Below are positions 21,814 to 34,840 of a DNA stretch of 64,000 nucleotides, piece by piece. The notes beneath the pieces are model-generated. The model made no database searches and had not been told where the DNA came from. It was given only the letters and a program-made list of their open reading frames with translations. Origin of the DNA: Pseudopithomyces maydicus (taxonomy: Eukaryota > Ascomycota > Dothideomycetes > Pleosporales > Didymosphaeriaceae). The number at the start of each line of letters is the position of its first letter. Within the stretch, counting starts at the first letter, position 1. The stretch lies in the NCBI GenBank assembly GCA_026873275.1, contig JANTUC010000001.1:3782001-3846000 (forward strand), in the 5' to 3' direction. A program made the position numbers and the translations under genes.

Positions 21814-24514
21814 GGGACTGACTGACTTGTCTGCCGAGGCCACCGGAACAATCGCAGATACGGCAGAGAGTCAGGGCTGACGCTCCCCACGGAAAACTCC
21901 AGCCTGAGCCAGCCAGCCTGCCATTAAGCCTGCCTGCCTGCCTGCTCTGCCTGGATCGCATCATCGCCGCTGCTATTCTTATCGAGGGGTTACGTCGCAG
22001 AGGATCCGTGACGCCGTCATGCTCAGCCAATGTCGGCCCGCCCAACGCCTCTCCCCCCGTCGCACAACCGCCTGCGTTGGGGGCAGGACCGAGGGAGACT
22101 TCTTGTGTCGTTCAATCGCCATGTCCGTCACTGGACTCCCACGCCAGGACAGCGCCTACATGCAACGCCCAAAAGCCACCGACTCCTCACCGGAGCCACT
22201 GGCACCCAGCCATGGCGACATGTCCCCCCTCGCTCCCTCCCGCTGCCCTCTCCCATTCGCAACCGTGTCCCTTCCCCCCCGTCATCGTGTCCGGACAGCG
22301 CTGGGCGAGCGTGCAAGCGTTATCGTAAGCGTCAATGTGCCCCCCAAAGCCATCTCACCTAACCCTCTAGCACGCTTCTAGCCTATCTGAAGTGACTTCT
22401 GGCGGCTGGCTTCGGTTCTAGCCTGCGAGACCAGGCAATGTTAGCCTGCCATGTGAGAGTGTGGGGTCTCCACAGCCAAACTTACCCCACTGGGCATGAG
22501 TCGCTTTCCAATAGCCGCCACCCACCACCGCCAGCACTTATCTTTCCACCACCCATCTCATGCCAAAAGCTCTCCCAATTACCGAGCACCGGCGCTTGCC
22601 GTTTGGGCACAGGGCACTTGCGTCCGGCCAGCGAATGCGAAACATTTTCACACTCGCGCTGCTTCCCACAGGAATCCCTCGAACACGCTTCGTACCACAC
22701 CAACACCAACCAGGCAACGTCCGCGCTGCTTACCCACGCAACAGAGCGTCAACAGAAGCGGCACTCGAATAGGAGCTCCAGGGCCGCTGCTCCGTGTTGA
22801 CGACGAGTCAACAGCTCAACGACAATCCTGCCAACCATCTCGGGCCGTGACAAAGAAGCCGGTCGAGCTCCTTCGCACCGTCGAAAGCCCACCTAATTCT
22901 TCCAAGGTTTCGAGATTTGCACGCGCATATGCGTACAACATGTGCGTGATCGCTTTGCAATGCACCATCTCGTACTACTGGTCAATCAACACCAGACGTT
23001 GCCGTACCGGGTCTGTGGTTCCCGCCCCGTTGCGCGCGTCAATCTGTCGCTTGCGCAGCGGTTAATGTGACTTCATCTAAAAGGTACTTTGGTACTTTGG
23101 ACTGCATGCAGGGCACGTATAGCGCCGCAGATTCATATACAGCCAGGTTGCGACGCACGGTAAGTTCCTGAGGGACGAGTCTGTGTCATCAACATGGCAA
23201 CAACTTGGCTTCCAGCAAGATTTGTTGATCGAGCCTGCCCTACCCTGATTGTATCATCGCGCCATCGGTCCGAATTCAGAACACCATGCTCGAAGATCAG
23301 TTTAGCGCTGGGTTCCTTGGTTGCTATCTCATATCGACTGTACGACGTCACTCTTGGTTGTTAGTGTCCGCTGCTCCGTGTGAGGAGATCAGCGTCCCCC
23401 TCGGCCACGGAGTACATGGCACACGCGTGGTGATGTCGTTCGATCTGACAGCCTGTCCTTCGGCCGATGAAATGGCACCTTGAATCAGAGCTTGCACCTT
23501 CCAGGCAAGGTTGACTTTGCAACTTCAAACACCCCACAATAAATGAAATCATATCGCCAGCGAGCAAGAGATGTCCATTCCCAAAGAGGCCATGTACCAT
23601 CACGTATCGCAGAGTACCCAGGTACGAGCGCTGATATCCTTCCGAGTCCTACCAAGCGAACGCCCGTGCTTCGATCAGGGTCCTGTGCTCGTTTCGATAT
23701 TGGACAGCACCGTTGCAGCCGTGAAGAACCTGGAATCTCAACCGTTACGATACGAGTAAACGAGCGGAGCCAGGATCCAAGCGAGCAGACAGTAGAACAT
23801 TCTTTTCATGCCTGCCGGACACCGAGTTCCAACAGATGCGATCATGCTCCCCGATAGTGATTCCCCACAAGTCGACGCACACCTCGTACCCGCACCCACT
23901 TCATCAAGAAAATGCATCGAATGTCTCGGTAGCCATCCCGTTATCGTACGTTTACACATGTGCGTGCGCCTCAAACCTAGCCAACGAATCTCGCACCAAA
24001 CAGATCACTTCCCTCCATCCAACCTACGTACCTTTCCCGCCTCGCCTACACCATGCATCCTTCCTAGGCTCCGCAGGCTATATTCCATCCACCGTCTAGA
24101 CACAAACATACACGATCTTCACGTTCCACTACTCTCCCTTCCGCACGAATGCATACGAGCTCATCTATCCATCTACCCTCTGCACCACCCATAGCACAAC
24201 CCCAACCCGGAACGCCGCCTCCCTCGCCTCCATGCACGTAATCAACCCTGATCTATCCACATCCATATGCACCGCACCCTCTCGCCACGCTTCTAGATTG
24301 CGCTTCCCTCCCTTTTTAGCCTCTGGTAATGTAGGTACATGTACAACCGGGACAAGTACCACACCGCGCCGCACGCTATATGCCGGCGTGATAAACACAC
24401 ACGGTACGTAGATGGATGCATACATTGCGTCTGGGCGGTGGCAACGTCACGTGCGGGAAGCCGTTCCGAAGTCCATTCTGGGCCTCGTATACGTACTTGT
24501 ATGAGATACGGGCG

Positions 24515-24597
24515 TGTGTATGTATGTATGTATGTATGTATGTATGTACGTACATAGATGCATACATAGATACATACATAGATACATACATACGATA
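24515..24597. repeat. GTAT/CATA microsatellite pair forming a potential long hairpin
   Basis: A run of TATG units (to about 24545) is followed, after TACGTACATAGATGC, by a run of ATACATAG/ATACATAC units. The two halves are nearly reverse-complementary, so the region could fold into a long imperfect hairpin. Confidence 0.75.
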
Positions 24598-26597
24598 TGA
24601 TGTGAGATGATATGATATGATACGATACGAGACGAGACGAGACGATACACTAGCCAGCCAGCCAGCCAACCGTACATACACACACTACCTAGAAATCACA
24701 CCACAAAAAATAGATTCCACCAGTTCGCAGCTGCACCCCCTCCCCCTCTCCCTCTCCCCCAACCATCCATCTATCCATCTATCTATCCACGCTACCTATG
24801 TACTCCAAACACCCGCCATGCACGTAAGCCGCATCGCATCGCATCGCAATGTCTGCCCGCCCGTTCGTCGCATGCCGGCCCTAGACCTCCTAGCTAGCTA
24901 CCGTAGGTAGCATAGCTGGGTTCTGCATTTTCTGTTGAGACGTGCCTGATGCGCGGTGCAGTGCGGTGCAGCTGTGAGGCCGACCCGGGCGTTGAGGCGA
25001 AATGGGCGGAGGGCGATAGGCTAGATGCGTAGGGTTGGGTTGGGTTGGGTTGGGAAGTGGGCAGTGGGAAGTGGGAAGGTAGGTACATGGACGCGAGGGG
25101 AATTGGAATTAGAATTAGAATTGGAATTGTGCGTGGCGTGGCGGAGGGGTGTTATTCGCGCAGGTACGCAGGTACGTAGGTATGTAGGTATGTATGTAGA
25201 CGGAGACTGCTGGATACTGGAGATGCATGCGTGGATGTGTGCGTACATGCGGAGATGTGTACATGCGTACATACATACATAGATGCGTGCGTGCGTACAC
25301 ACATGCGTACGTATGTAGATAGATATACACCGACCGACGCAGTGCGGTGCGTCGCGGTGCGCTACGCCAACGAACGGTGGTGTGTATTTTCATTTTCACA
25401 TGTCAGATTGATACGAGGACGGGGACGGGGACGGGAGGATTGGGGTAGGTACGGTATTGTGGCTGGGCTGGAAGCGGGTCGATTAGTTTAATTGATTGGG
25501 GTGGGGGGTTGATGCGAATGGAGGTACAGGTACTTGGGCGAGGTACCGTTTATTCACTATCTATGTACATATTTGGGTATAGGATTTATGTACATGGTTG
25601 GGCGTTGAGAGGCGAGTGAGAAGGTACGTATGTACTTGGGCATGCGATGGGATTGAATTGGATTGAATTGGGCTGGGGGACGGACAATCTAATCCAGGTA
25701 CCGAATTAGCTACGTACCTGCCTGCCTATCAACTGCCCATGTGTCTATCTATCTATCTACCTATCCATGTACCGTACCGTATCAACGCCACCTACCTATC
25801 TACGTCGGTACGCCCCGTACGTATCTATTTGCACAACACAACTCACCGAGCGCTATGGAGCCCAATCTATCTATCTCCCGCCTCACAACTCAATCCAATT
25901 CAATTCATTTTACTCATCTCAAACCATCCTCTTTCCATCCTCCGCTCCAGTCCTTCCAGTCTCCCGCCCCAACCACCCCCAGCACCGTGCCCTCTCCTCC
26001 CCCATCCAAACTCGGCAACCCATCCGCCCTCAGCCGCCCCCATCCATCCCATCCCATCATCCCATCACGCTTCACCCCATCCCATCCCCTCAATCACGTC
26101 CTCCCAACGTTGTTCCCGACCCGAACCGGTTCGCCCCGACCGGCTCGTGCTCAACGCCTCGCCTCGCTTGCTTCCCCTTTCCCACCCCATCGCATCCACC
26201 CATCGCATCGGCGTACCCATCCAGCCTAGCCTAGCCTCCCTAGCCCACCCACATCCACTAAGTACCGTACCGGTACAGAAGGTACGTACCCTCCCCTCCG
26301 CGTCGCCCTCCGCGTCGCACGGTGCGTGCGTGCGTGCGCACCCCTCGGCTCGGCCCAAGATACCGAAGAGGAAGGTATCCCCCCGCGGTAATTGGCGGAG
26401 GAGGTACTTCCGCCAATGTATGGCGAGGTTTGGAGGGAGGCCCTGGAAGGGAGTGGTTTTTTTGCGGAGGGCAGGGTTTTGGTCGAGGGCGTTCGTTGCT
26501 CGGATGTCGTACCGAGATGGAGGGTGGCGATGCGATGGGGATGGATGGTGCATGCGGTGGGACGGTGGGTGGGACGGTGGGTGGGACGGTGGGACGG

Positions 26598-26650
26598 TAT
26601 GTATGTAGGTACCTAGGTAGGTACCGTACCTAGGTACATGGACCTAGGGA
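26598..26650. repeat. Clustered GGTACC/CCTAGG palindromes
   Basis: Within about 50 bp there are overlapping AGGTACCT, ACCTAGGT, GGTACCGTACC and a second ACCTAGGT motif, which together form an imperfect inverted repeat. Similar motifs recur through 15-28 kb. Confidence 0.7.
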
Positions 26651-29600
26651 GGCGAGGCGGAGGTGGTCCCTGAGAGGGTTCGTGGGATGAGGGATGAGGT
26701 GGGTGGGGATGGGTGGAGTGAGGGAGCATGGGAGGGAAGGTGGTATGGTGTGCTGTGCTGTTTTGGATTGATTTGAATTGTGTTGAGTTATGCTGATTCG
26801 AGCTGAGTTGATCTGTATAATCGTTATGCGTGCGCGCGTGTAGCTTGTTCGTTACAACGCTGTTTATTCAGCGTGGCGAGTGAGCCAGCGAGCGGGCGGC
26901 GGTGTTCTCTCGTCTGCCTGTCCCGAGTATCCACGGGTACGCTGCGCTGCGCTACGCTACACTACATACACACAATCTACAACGTACCCTTCCACATCTC
27001 TACAGCTCACTATATGGTTATGATTCATAATTTCTTATTTTCGCATCACTTCTACTTCCATTCTACAGCCTCATCGTACATATACACATGTACTCACATT
27101 CAAACCCGTGCATCTCCCCACATCCCATCCACCCACCAAATCGGATTCTCCCTCCCCATACCCACCTCCATCCATCCATACATCACCACTCCCCTCCGCG
27201 TCCCTCCCCGCACCCAACACGCACCCCTCACCCGTTCGCATCGCCCTACCCTACCTTACCTTACCCTACTTACCATACCACACCGCACCACACCCTACCT
27301 TACCGCCGCCCTTCCCGCCATCCCGCCATCCCGCACTTTACAAACCTTCTCCCCTCCCCTAGTCCATGTCGCCCTTCTCAACCCCGGATTGGATTGGCCC
27401 ACCCGCATTGCTCCGGCCAAGCTCAGGCGCGTGGTGAGACACCTCGTTCGCTCGCTTGTACCCGTTGATGTGGAAGGGTAATACATACAAGGTAGGGCAG
27501 GGCAAGGTTGAGCAGGACAAGGCAGCGTAAGAGACAGGCTGGTGACAGTTGCACGAAGAGCGTGGTACTCACAATAATGTAGGTAGTAGCTAGGTATGTA
27601 GAACTTCGCGATGTGTGTATGTACGCATGTATGTGCGAGGCAAACAAAACCCAAGACGAGGCGTATGTACATACATACCGGTAGGCGGACGCTGGCCGGG
27701 CTGAAGACAGACGTGCCAGAGACGTGCGTGTATGCACGCCCGTTGGGAGGGATCGGGGGAGGGGGCGAATCGGAGGGCTTCGCGGAGGTACCGTACCTAC
27801 ATGAGGTACTGTACATACGATACGGTGCTGTTTAGGCTTGCCCGTTCGTTGGGGTGGTGGAGGGGACTCGGGGTTGAGGTGGAGTGTTCCGAGGGGGTCG
27901 GATGAGTGTGGCGTGGTGTGGTTCTAGGGAGTGCGGAGGGAGAGAGAGAGGGCGGTGAGGGGATATTGGGTGCGTCGTACCTGGGAGGAGGCGAAGGAGG
28001 GTAGTTGGGTGCGGTGTGGTGTGGTGCGGTATATCACATGATGTGGTATAGGCCCGAGACTGGCATATGGTGTGGTGTACGTGTGTGGGCTGAGCTGGTA
28101 CGTACTGTATACGCTTTCTATGTGGTGACACTACACAGGCCATCCCAACTCAACGAGAAAACGCTCTGCCAAGATGTGTAGAGCGCAGCGGTTGCCTCGC
28201 GAGTATCCGTTCCCGTACCCGTTCCCGTACCCGTACCTGTACATACGATACGTACCTATCCACTTCCCTACGCGGCCAGACCCAAATACCAAGACAACAC
28301 CTTCGTATACGCCCACCAGAGCCCGTCTTGATACGCCTACACATGCGCACCCGCAAATTAGTACGGGGCTCACAAGACCGCCATGCTTCCTGAGGGAGTC
28401 CCTTAGGATGCGCATTGATGCCACGCCGGGACGAAGTGAGCTGCTAAGGTTGATAAAGGAGGCATCACCTTGGCGACGAGTAGCTACTCCTCCTGTTGCT
28501 GGGTCGTTACGAGCGTGGCTGCTGCTCGCGTAACAGCTTCTCGTGATTACTCCGCGTCCTCCGCATCACCGCCCGCTTGACCCTGGAATGGCCCACGGGG
28601 TCAGCTGGAACTCTGTGCGACGATGGCATCCGCCTTTGCTGGCTTGGAGGCAAAGTTGGGGACTTTGCGATCGCGATTATCGCCTCGTATATTGGGAGGT
28701 AGAGCAACGGGTTACGGTATATTGTTTTCTTTTATTTTTCGATCCCGATCCCGACCGACATGTCCTCCATCCCATTCGACATCATCCCGTGCGTTATCTC
28801 TCTCCGTCTTGTCCTGTCCTGTCCTGTCCTGAACCACTCAATCAACCGCGTGCCCAGGTGAGCAAAACTTGGTTCTCCACACATGCTCCGTCGCCATGCG
28901 TACCCCACACGAAAGGATGCTTATGTTGGCATGTCATCGTGTCAAAGCATTTACCCCACACGGCAAGGCAGCGCGCATCGATAAAGCCAGATAGCACACG
29001 GGTGGCGTTCGCAAAGCCGCTTCAACGCGGCATATCATATCCAGCTCTGATATATTGTCACAACAAGCAATGAGACACGCATCCCACGCCGGCGACGACG
29101 GTCGACGTCCATATCAGTCCCCGTGCCGTATCCATCGCGACCAGGTCCAAAATAGAAATTCTCGCGCAAGCGAAAGATCTACACAAGCAAACCACGAGGC
29201 CACACTACCGCGCCTGCCGGTACAGCGTGGTCACCTGCTCCATCGCAATTCACCCTATCTCTACAGAGACCAGGGTCAACGCTACCAGAGTCGTAATAAG
29301 ACGGGCAGGATTGTAGGGTATCCAAGTGCCGGCTAGGCAAGGTAACAGCGCTGTGTGGCCTCGCTCTCGTATTCGGAGACCGTGAGCACGATGCGTGGGG
29401 TTAGTTGATGTGATACGTAACCTTGGTGCGGCGTCGCGAGATCGCGTAACCCAGGTCATGTCCGAAACAAAGAGTGCGGTGAAGGAATAGGTGTAATTTG
29501 TTTTCGCATGTGCCGCTGCATGCGGTGAGATAAATCCGCTCGCTTCTCATGTCCGCTTAGTGTACCGCTTAGCGGCGGTGAAGAAAAGATCCCCTTTCAG

Positions 29601-30808
29601 TAGGCACAGTTCCGATCATGGCCACGACATTCCACCAGTAGTGATGCGCGAATAGTTCTGCGACTGTGGGTTCCCGACCTGACCACACCATTGCAAACCA
29701 ATTTTTCCGTGGTTTCCATCTCTCGTGACTGGATGTTTTTGAATTCTGCCAAAACTCTATTGTGTTGTGATCATGGCGATCATCGCGATGAAAGTCCACC
29801 TGTCCAGTAAAAGCTATAATTCAGCATATAGGTAGCCATATTAAGCGCCCGTTACGTCAAGTATGCCAGACCGCTTCTGAAGCATGTTGTGGCTCTTGGC
29901 CGACCCCACGCGATCTAGGTTTGATCCCGTCTCCTCCCCGGACTGCCTCAGCCATAGGCGCGGGGCATCCCAGCAGAGTTGAATTCAGCCGGTCAGGTAA
30001 AGCGTCCCAGTGCGCTGGGTCCCGGTGCCTTCCCCGAACCATGCCACAACTGCCTGTGCTTACGATGCCTGCAGCCTGCGGTTGGGATGTTAGGATCAGG
30101 ATCCATTCTTTCGTCTTGATACGGACTGACCCCAGGTTTTCGGCCCCATACCACAGGTGTGGCACGCTTCTAGAATCGTGGAGACATTGCCCGAAAGGAT
30201 CATTGACTGCCACAAAGGTACTCATCTTGTATTTACCACCGGGTGAAGGCCGACTTTGACTTGCTGCCCAGCACTAAAACATCATTCTCGGTACGGCAGA
30301 TTGAGCGCGAGAAGCTGTATCGCAGGTGAAACCAAACGGCGGTCCTTGTTCAAAACGATCCGTTCATTGGATGACCGTTGCATTTGGGGTACACCAGGTA
30401 TGGCGTGCTGCTGATGTGAGCCCGCAGCTGAAGAATGTTGAAATACTACATTGGGATGATGCATCACTGCAGTTGGTGGCGGTTAACCCCACACGGTAAA
30501 ATAGACGGAACCTGGCAGGCGGGCCTTTGGGTGGTCCAGCTTGACCAAACCCACAAGGATGTTAAATTCCCATGCTCTTGGTCAGACAAGATGATACCCT
30601 GGGTGGTGTGAGGGACGGTTGAACCCAGATTTCTAATTTGGGAAGCTGATAAGCACCGTTGCGGCGCAGACAACTGGGAGCTGACACGGAGATTAAGGTA
30701 ATCAACTTCCAGAAGGTAGCAGGACGTTCCAGGGCGCGCTCGGACACCGGTGAAGCGCTTGTATGTACCCAAGTACATGCCTACTCGGTCAAGGTCTCAT
30801 AGATGGTG

Positions 30809-32353
30809 TCACCCTGTCGTGCTCGCCTGCAAGACTTGCAGTGTAGATTCTGATGCTGCAATAGGCGTCGCACCAGATATTGCAGGGTCAACGTCCGCTG
30901 CAGTGGGCACTTCATCAATCAACAATCCTTCGGCGGCGACTTGGTCGTCCTCTACCCAGTCGTAAAGATCGTCCGAGCTCGGTTCTTCCCCGCCCTGGTC
31001 GTCCATCTCCGCGAAACGTCGCTTGGGTGGCCTTGCTTCGGAAGATAGCACGGGTGCAGCAATATCGACTGCAGCCATGTCCACGTCCCGAAGGCCTGTC
31101 TGTAACAGGTCAGCGGGTGATCGCCGCCGACGAGAACGACATGCATGGGCGATATTGTAGGCTCTGCGGGTAATAGATTAACTCACCTCCTCGACGGCAT
31201 AGGGGACAACATGACCGACTCCGCCCTCGTCAGCTAGCAGGAGGCCATTTGCTTTGAGGACGCCAGCGAACCGGGTCTTCTCTAGTAGCGCAACGTCTGA
31301 TCTGCCCCACTTCCCTTGCCCCGACACCCAGTCTCTGAACAGAACCAGACGCGTGGAGATGCCGCTATCCCACTCTGTACCCGATATTGCAGGTACCAGG
31401 AGTGCCCTCGAACCACCGCGAATGCGGGTGATTGTCTGAGATGTGACGAGCAGCGCGGTGTCGTGCATGGCCGCGATCTTGGTGAGGGTCGCAATCAGTT
31501 CGTTCATTACTGCAAATTTACGACCCGCAGCCCAGCGTGCCTGATCGCTCCGATTCTTGGAACCTTGGTCATCAAGATTGCGGGGATATGCATTATCGAA
31601 GAGGGTCGAGAGCGAGTCGATAACGATCAAGCTTGTGTTTGGCGGCGGGAATGAGGAAGGCGGGTGCATGAATAGAGCCAGCAAATGCGCGAGCGTAGGG
31701 ACGGGACGGTGATGGAAGTGGCTTTGCATTTCATCTGGAGTTATGCTGGGCGTACTCGGTACTTTTGGCGGTGCTGATGACTGCTGCAGCGGCTTGGTTT
31801 CGTCTGCAAGCAGGACGCTGTTGAAGCGCTGGGGCACCAAAGGCGCACACGCAGCATCTGCATGCAATTAGCCTCCACCGTCTCCGCAACCACGACCGCT
31901 GAGCTCCGTCGGTCCCAGATACTGACCAAGCCAGACCACACTCTGTCCCTCGCGCAATGCGCTCGCCGCTGCCTGGATTCTTTTCCCTCCATCAGTCACT
32001 GCCGCTGCATATAGCCCGAGAAAGCAAGGTTCGCATTTACCCAAAGGCGGTCTTGCCTACGCCAGGCGGGCCGAAGATCTCGGTGACTTTGCCACGCATG
32101 TAACCACCAGCGACGGCTCGGCCGGGTAGTCCATGGGGAGTGAGGTGCCCGTCGAGCTGCGACAGGCCGGTGCGAACGGTGCGGGAGCCCTTGGCGTGCA
32201 GCGCCTCGAGGGCCTGCGAAGCCGACACGGTAGGCAGCCGGTCTAGAACACGATCAGCCAGACGGACCAGGTTGAGGAGCTGGTTTCATATTGGCACATA
32301 CGAGAGGATGCTGGTGCCGAGGACGGCACAGCATTCACAGCATGGCCGGCCAT
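30809..32353 (-). CDS. RecA/RAD51-family DNA repair ATPase (Rad55/Rhp55-like paralogue candidate)
   Basis: RAD51 paralogues help load RAD51 recombinase during homologous recombination. The proposed exons are 32353-32339 (weakest), 32279-32041, 31979-31927, 31857-31187 and 31099-30809. They close to 423 codons (422 aa). Walker A is GPPGVGKTAFG, split by an intron after the GG, and continues as IQAAASALREGQSVVWLD. Walker B is SLIVIDSLSTLFDNAYPR. The strand ending LVTSQTITRIRGGSRALL and the LVLFRDW segment complete the RecA core. The C-terminus after VVPYAVEE is an acidic extension (FAEMDDQGGEEPSSDDLYDWVEDD) lacking in the core family. The Walker A form and size favour Rad55/Rhp55 over Rad57, but this is inference. 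The first 15-nt exon rests only on a good ATG context (GCCACCATGG) and a 59-nt GT-AG intron. The gene is divergent from the MOSC gene, 599 bp between starts. Confidence 0.75.
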
Positions 32354-32952
32354 GGTGGCATCTGTAGCTCACTGTGCGGGTGAAGCCGGAGCAATCAAGC
32401 GGATCGCGTGATCTGGCGTGTCGATGGTGCCCGTGAAACGTCGCGTGACGCGTTGCCTTCGCCCATGGCAATTGGGAGGTGTTGTCGTGTTTGGTGGTGG
32501 TGGTTGCAGTCTCACGAAGTCGCGCTCGCAGTCTACGCTAGTTATGAACCATGACGCTCCCCCACCGTGCATGACTCGTGGTGCCGGAACCTCCAGTTGA
32601 ACACACAGATGGACCGGCAGCGTACGCAATGCCGACTCCAATTGTATCTTAGTATCTCTTTGGAACGTAAAAACTGTTGTGAGAGTGGTCCCGCAACGCG
32701 ACATCTTCGGTTTGCTTTGTTGGATAGATCTGATCTTGGCCTAACTCCGCTTCCGCATTTTTTGAGTCACCGAGTGACCGACCTCAACACGGTTATGCGA
32801 CGTTCATCCATCTCTTACGGCCTATGACCAAGCTCGCTGGCCATTCACCAACGGTGTGTGTTTGTGATCCGATATCCGACGATATAGACAGGCGGCGTGC
32901 CTTCCACAACGCAGGCTACCGAGCGTGACACTGTGTTCCCCAACCCTTGAAC
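32354..32952. promoter_or_regulatory. Shared divergent promoter between RecA-like and MOSC genes
   Basis: A 599-bp region between oppositely oriented start codons. No TATA box or other named site is convincing. A TGGTGGTGGTTG run lies near 32491. Confidence 0.4.
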
Positions 32953-34454
32953 ATGGCCAACGACCACCTGCTCGACAACCTCTTGGTGTCGATCGAAAAG
33001 AAATACCAGAATGCGGGCTTAAACATAACTCCTTTTGCAATCTTTACCACAGTGCTCGCTCTGCTCCTTCCCTTGATATCCCTCTTCTTCCTCGCTCTTT
33101 CCCAGCGCGAGGAGCCCGCTCCACCACCTGCCGGTTGTCGTAAACTCAACAAGGACGACTCCAACCTTTCCGATCAATTCTCAAAGAAATATAGCCATGG
33201 TGGCGAGCCCTCAGCGTCTAATCCATGGAGAGTCAAAGCACTGATGGTATACCCGCTCAAGAGCTGTGCAGGCGTGGAACTCGAAAAGGCCGAAGTCGGA
33301 CACAACGGCCTCAAGTATGATCGCCAGTTCACCCTCGCGCAACAGGTGACCAGCTTGCCGACTCTAGAGGGTAAGGTCAAGAGCCAATGGTCTTTTATCA
33401 CGCTCAGGCAATTCCCACGGTTGGCTAAGGTCGAGGTCGAAATGTGGGCTCCCGATCCGGAAGCACCTGGCTACAGCAAGGATGGCGAGTGGGTCAAGAG
33501 CGATGGATGTATCGTAGCCCGCTTTCCGTTCTCACCCGATACAGAGCTGAGCGTCGCGGGGCTCAAGAATTACGGCAAGATCTTAGCGGCCAAATTAGGG
33601 GGAAGTCAGAGCCCATGGTCGAGTTCCGGATACCATTCAATCCCACGAAAGAAAGAATGAAGGACAAAGGCTACCGGAAAGAGCAAGTGAAGGTCTTCAG
33701 CGACGCGCCGTTGGCGCTGAATGTCGGGTGCGAAATCCCGGCGGAGACCATGGCGAAGCTCAAGTACACACTGGGAGTCACGAACCCCCTGACCATCTTC
33801 CGAATCGACCCAAGTAGCCCGAGACAGGTCCTGCAAAACGCCCCCAAGAAAGAAGACGTGGGCTTTCAAACTTCCATCGGGATGCAAGACGCTGTAAGTA
33901 ATCTCTCCATTTCCCAACACATCCAGAACCCCACCCCCTTGAAAACCTTTTACTAACACCCACACAGCACCCAGTACAAATTCAAAACCTCGCCGCCATC
34001 CACGACGTCTCCTCAAAGGTACCCTCCAAATTCCGCCCCCTCAACGTCCTCCGCTACCGCCCCAACATCATCTTCACCGGGCCCCCGCCTTCGCTGAAGA
34101 TAGCTGGAGAACAGTGAGTCATCTCTCTTCAACCCAATCCCAATTGTACATTTATCTTAACTTATCAACGTAGGCCAAGATTGGTCCCCTAACCCTGGAC
34201 ATCTCGTGCCGCACCACGCGCTGCAAGCTGCCCAATGTCGATCCCACGACCGGCATCGCGGATCGCAACGAGCCGGGTACGACGATGCGGAAGTACAGGG
34301 TCGTTGATGAGGGAGTAAGTCTGCGTGTTTGGGGATGCAGGTTACGCCGTTGGAGGAAGGGGTGATTAGTGTGGGGGATGGGATTGAGGTTTTGGCGACG
34401 AGGGAGCACTTCTTTTTGAGTAGGGTCCGTGGGTGGAGTATCTGGAACTACTAA
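32953..34454 (+). CDS. MOSC-domain protein (mARC-like molybdenum cofactor enzyme), with three apparent frameshifts
   Basis: MOSC-domain proteins carry molybdenum cofactor; mARC members reduce N-hydroxylated compounds at outer membranes. Exons 32953-33893, 33968-34113 and 34174-34454 close to 457 codons if one base is restored at each of three places: G5 at 33598-33602, C5 at 34082-34086, and the TTTGGGG run at 34328-34334. Residues 25-50 are one TM helix (ITPFAIFTTVLALLLPLISL), so the protein is N-terminally anchored. The MOSC N-terminal beta-barrel begins at WRVKALMVYPLKSCAGVEL with GLKYDRQFTL. The C-terminal part has FRPLNVLRYRPNI, GPPAFAEDSWRT (after restoration) and SCRTTRCKLPNVDP, whose RC Cys matches the Mo-binding Cys. 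VTPLEEGVISVGDGIEVL ends the domain. All motifs are intact apart from the frame, so decay as a pseudogene is unlikely; a real recent inactivation cannot be excluded. Confidence 0.8.
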
Positions 34455-34840
34455 GGATGTCGGATTGATAGATGTCAGAGGTCTGTAGTATGGCATATTG
34501 ATTATACACCACCTGTGGGCTAGATGCTGATGTTTGCATTTGGTCGGGGGTTTAGATACGATAAAACTGTCAAGTTTATAGAGTAGAACCCTGAGATTTT
34601 ATCATTTGGTTGCACTTGGTCATGTCACTTCAACGGTGTTGTCTCAGAATATTTTTCTATCAAAATAACTAGTTCAGGATTATCGGTCAACTTTCTTGGA
34701 GCAGGAATATATTTGATTAGTTTTTAAGTCATGGTGGGCAGGTAGCCAGTTAGCAAATGAAAAATCAAGTGCATTGATTAAATAAATAGAAGGACCCCTT
34801 TTGTTCTTTTATATCGATCCATCATGTTGGTCACGTGTTT

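Larger units (their letters stand above)
20497..30808. other. About 10-kb gene desert downstream of creA
   Basis: I find no supportable gene in this stretch. It is dominated by simple repeats: CAGCGC units near 21295, GGAT at 21779-21813, a GTAT/CATA stem-loop at 24515-24597, GGTTG units at 25031-25055, GACGGTGGGTGG units near 26563-26600, GTACCCGTTCCC units at 28210-28235 and CCTGT units near 28810. There are also many GGTACC/GTACGTACC/CCTAGG palindromes. Open frames up to 289 codons occur on both strands in the same places and have repeat-driven compositions. From 28.5 to 30.8 kb the composition is more ordinary, but no motif, intron structure or long one-sided frame stands out. Confidence 0.55.

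Noticed and set aside
21122..22045. Open frames of 200-250 codons on both strands near 21-22 kb
   Set aside because: They are driven by CAGCGC and GGAT repeats and overlap on both strands; no conserved motif.
25739..26608. 289-codon frame on the + strand with Ser/Pro/His-rich text
   Set aside because: Built on CCATC/CTATC microsatellites; the neighbouring frame and the - strand are equally open.
34316..34345. GTAAGT...GCAG as a 30-nt intron in the MOSC gene
   Set aside because: Too short for a fungal intron. Conserved LGMQ-type text continues once one base is restored.
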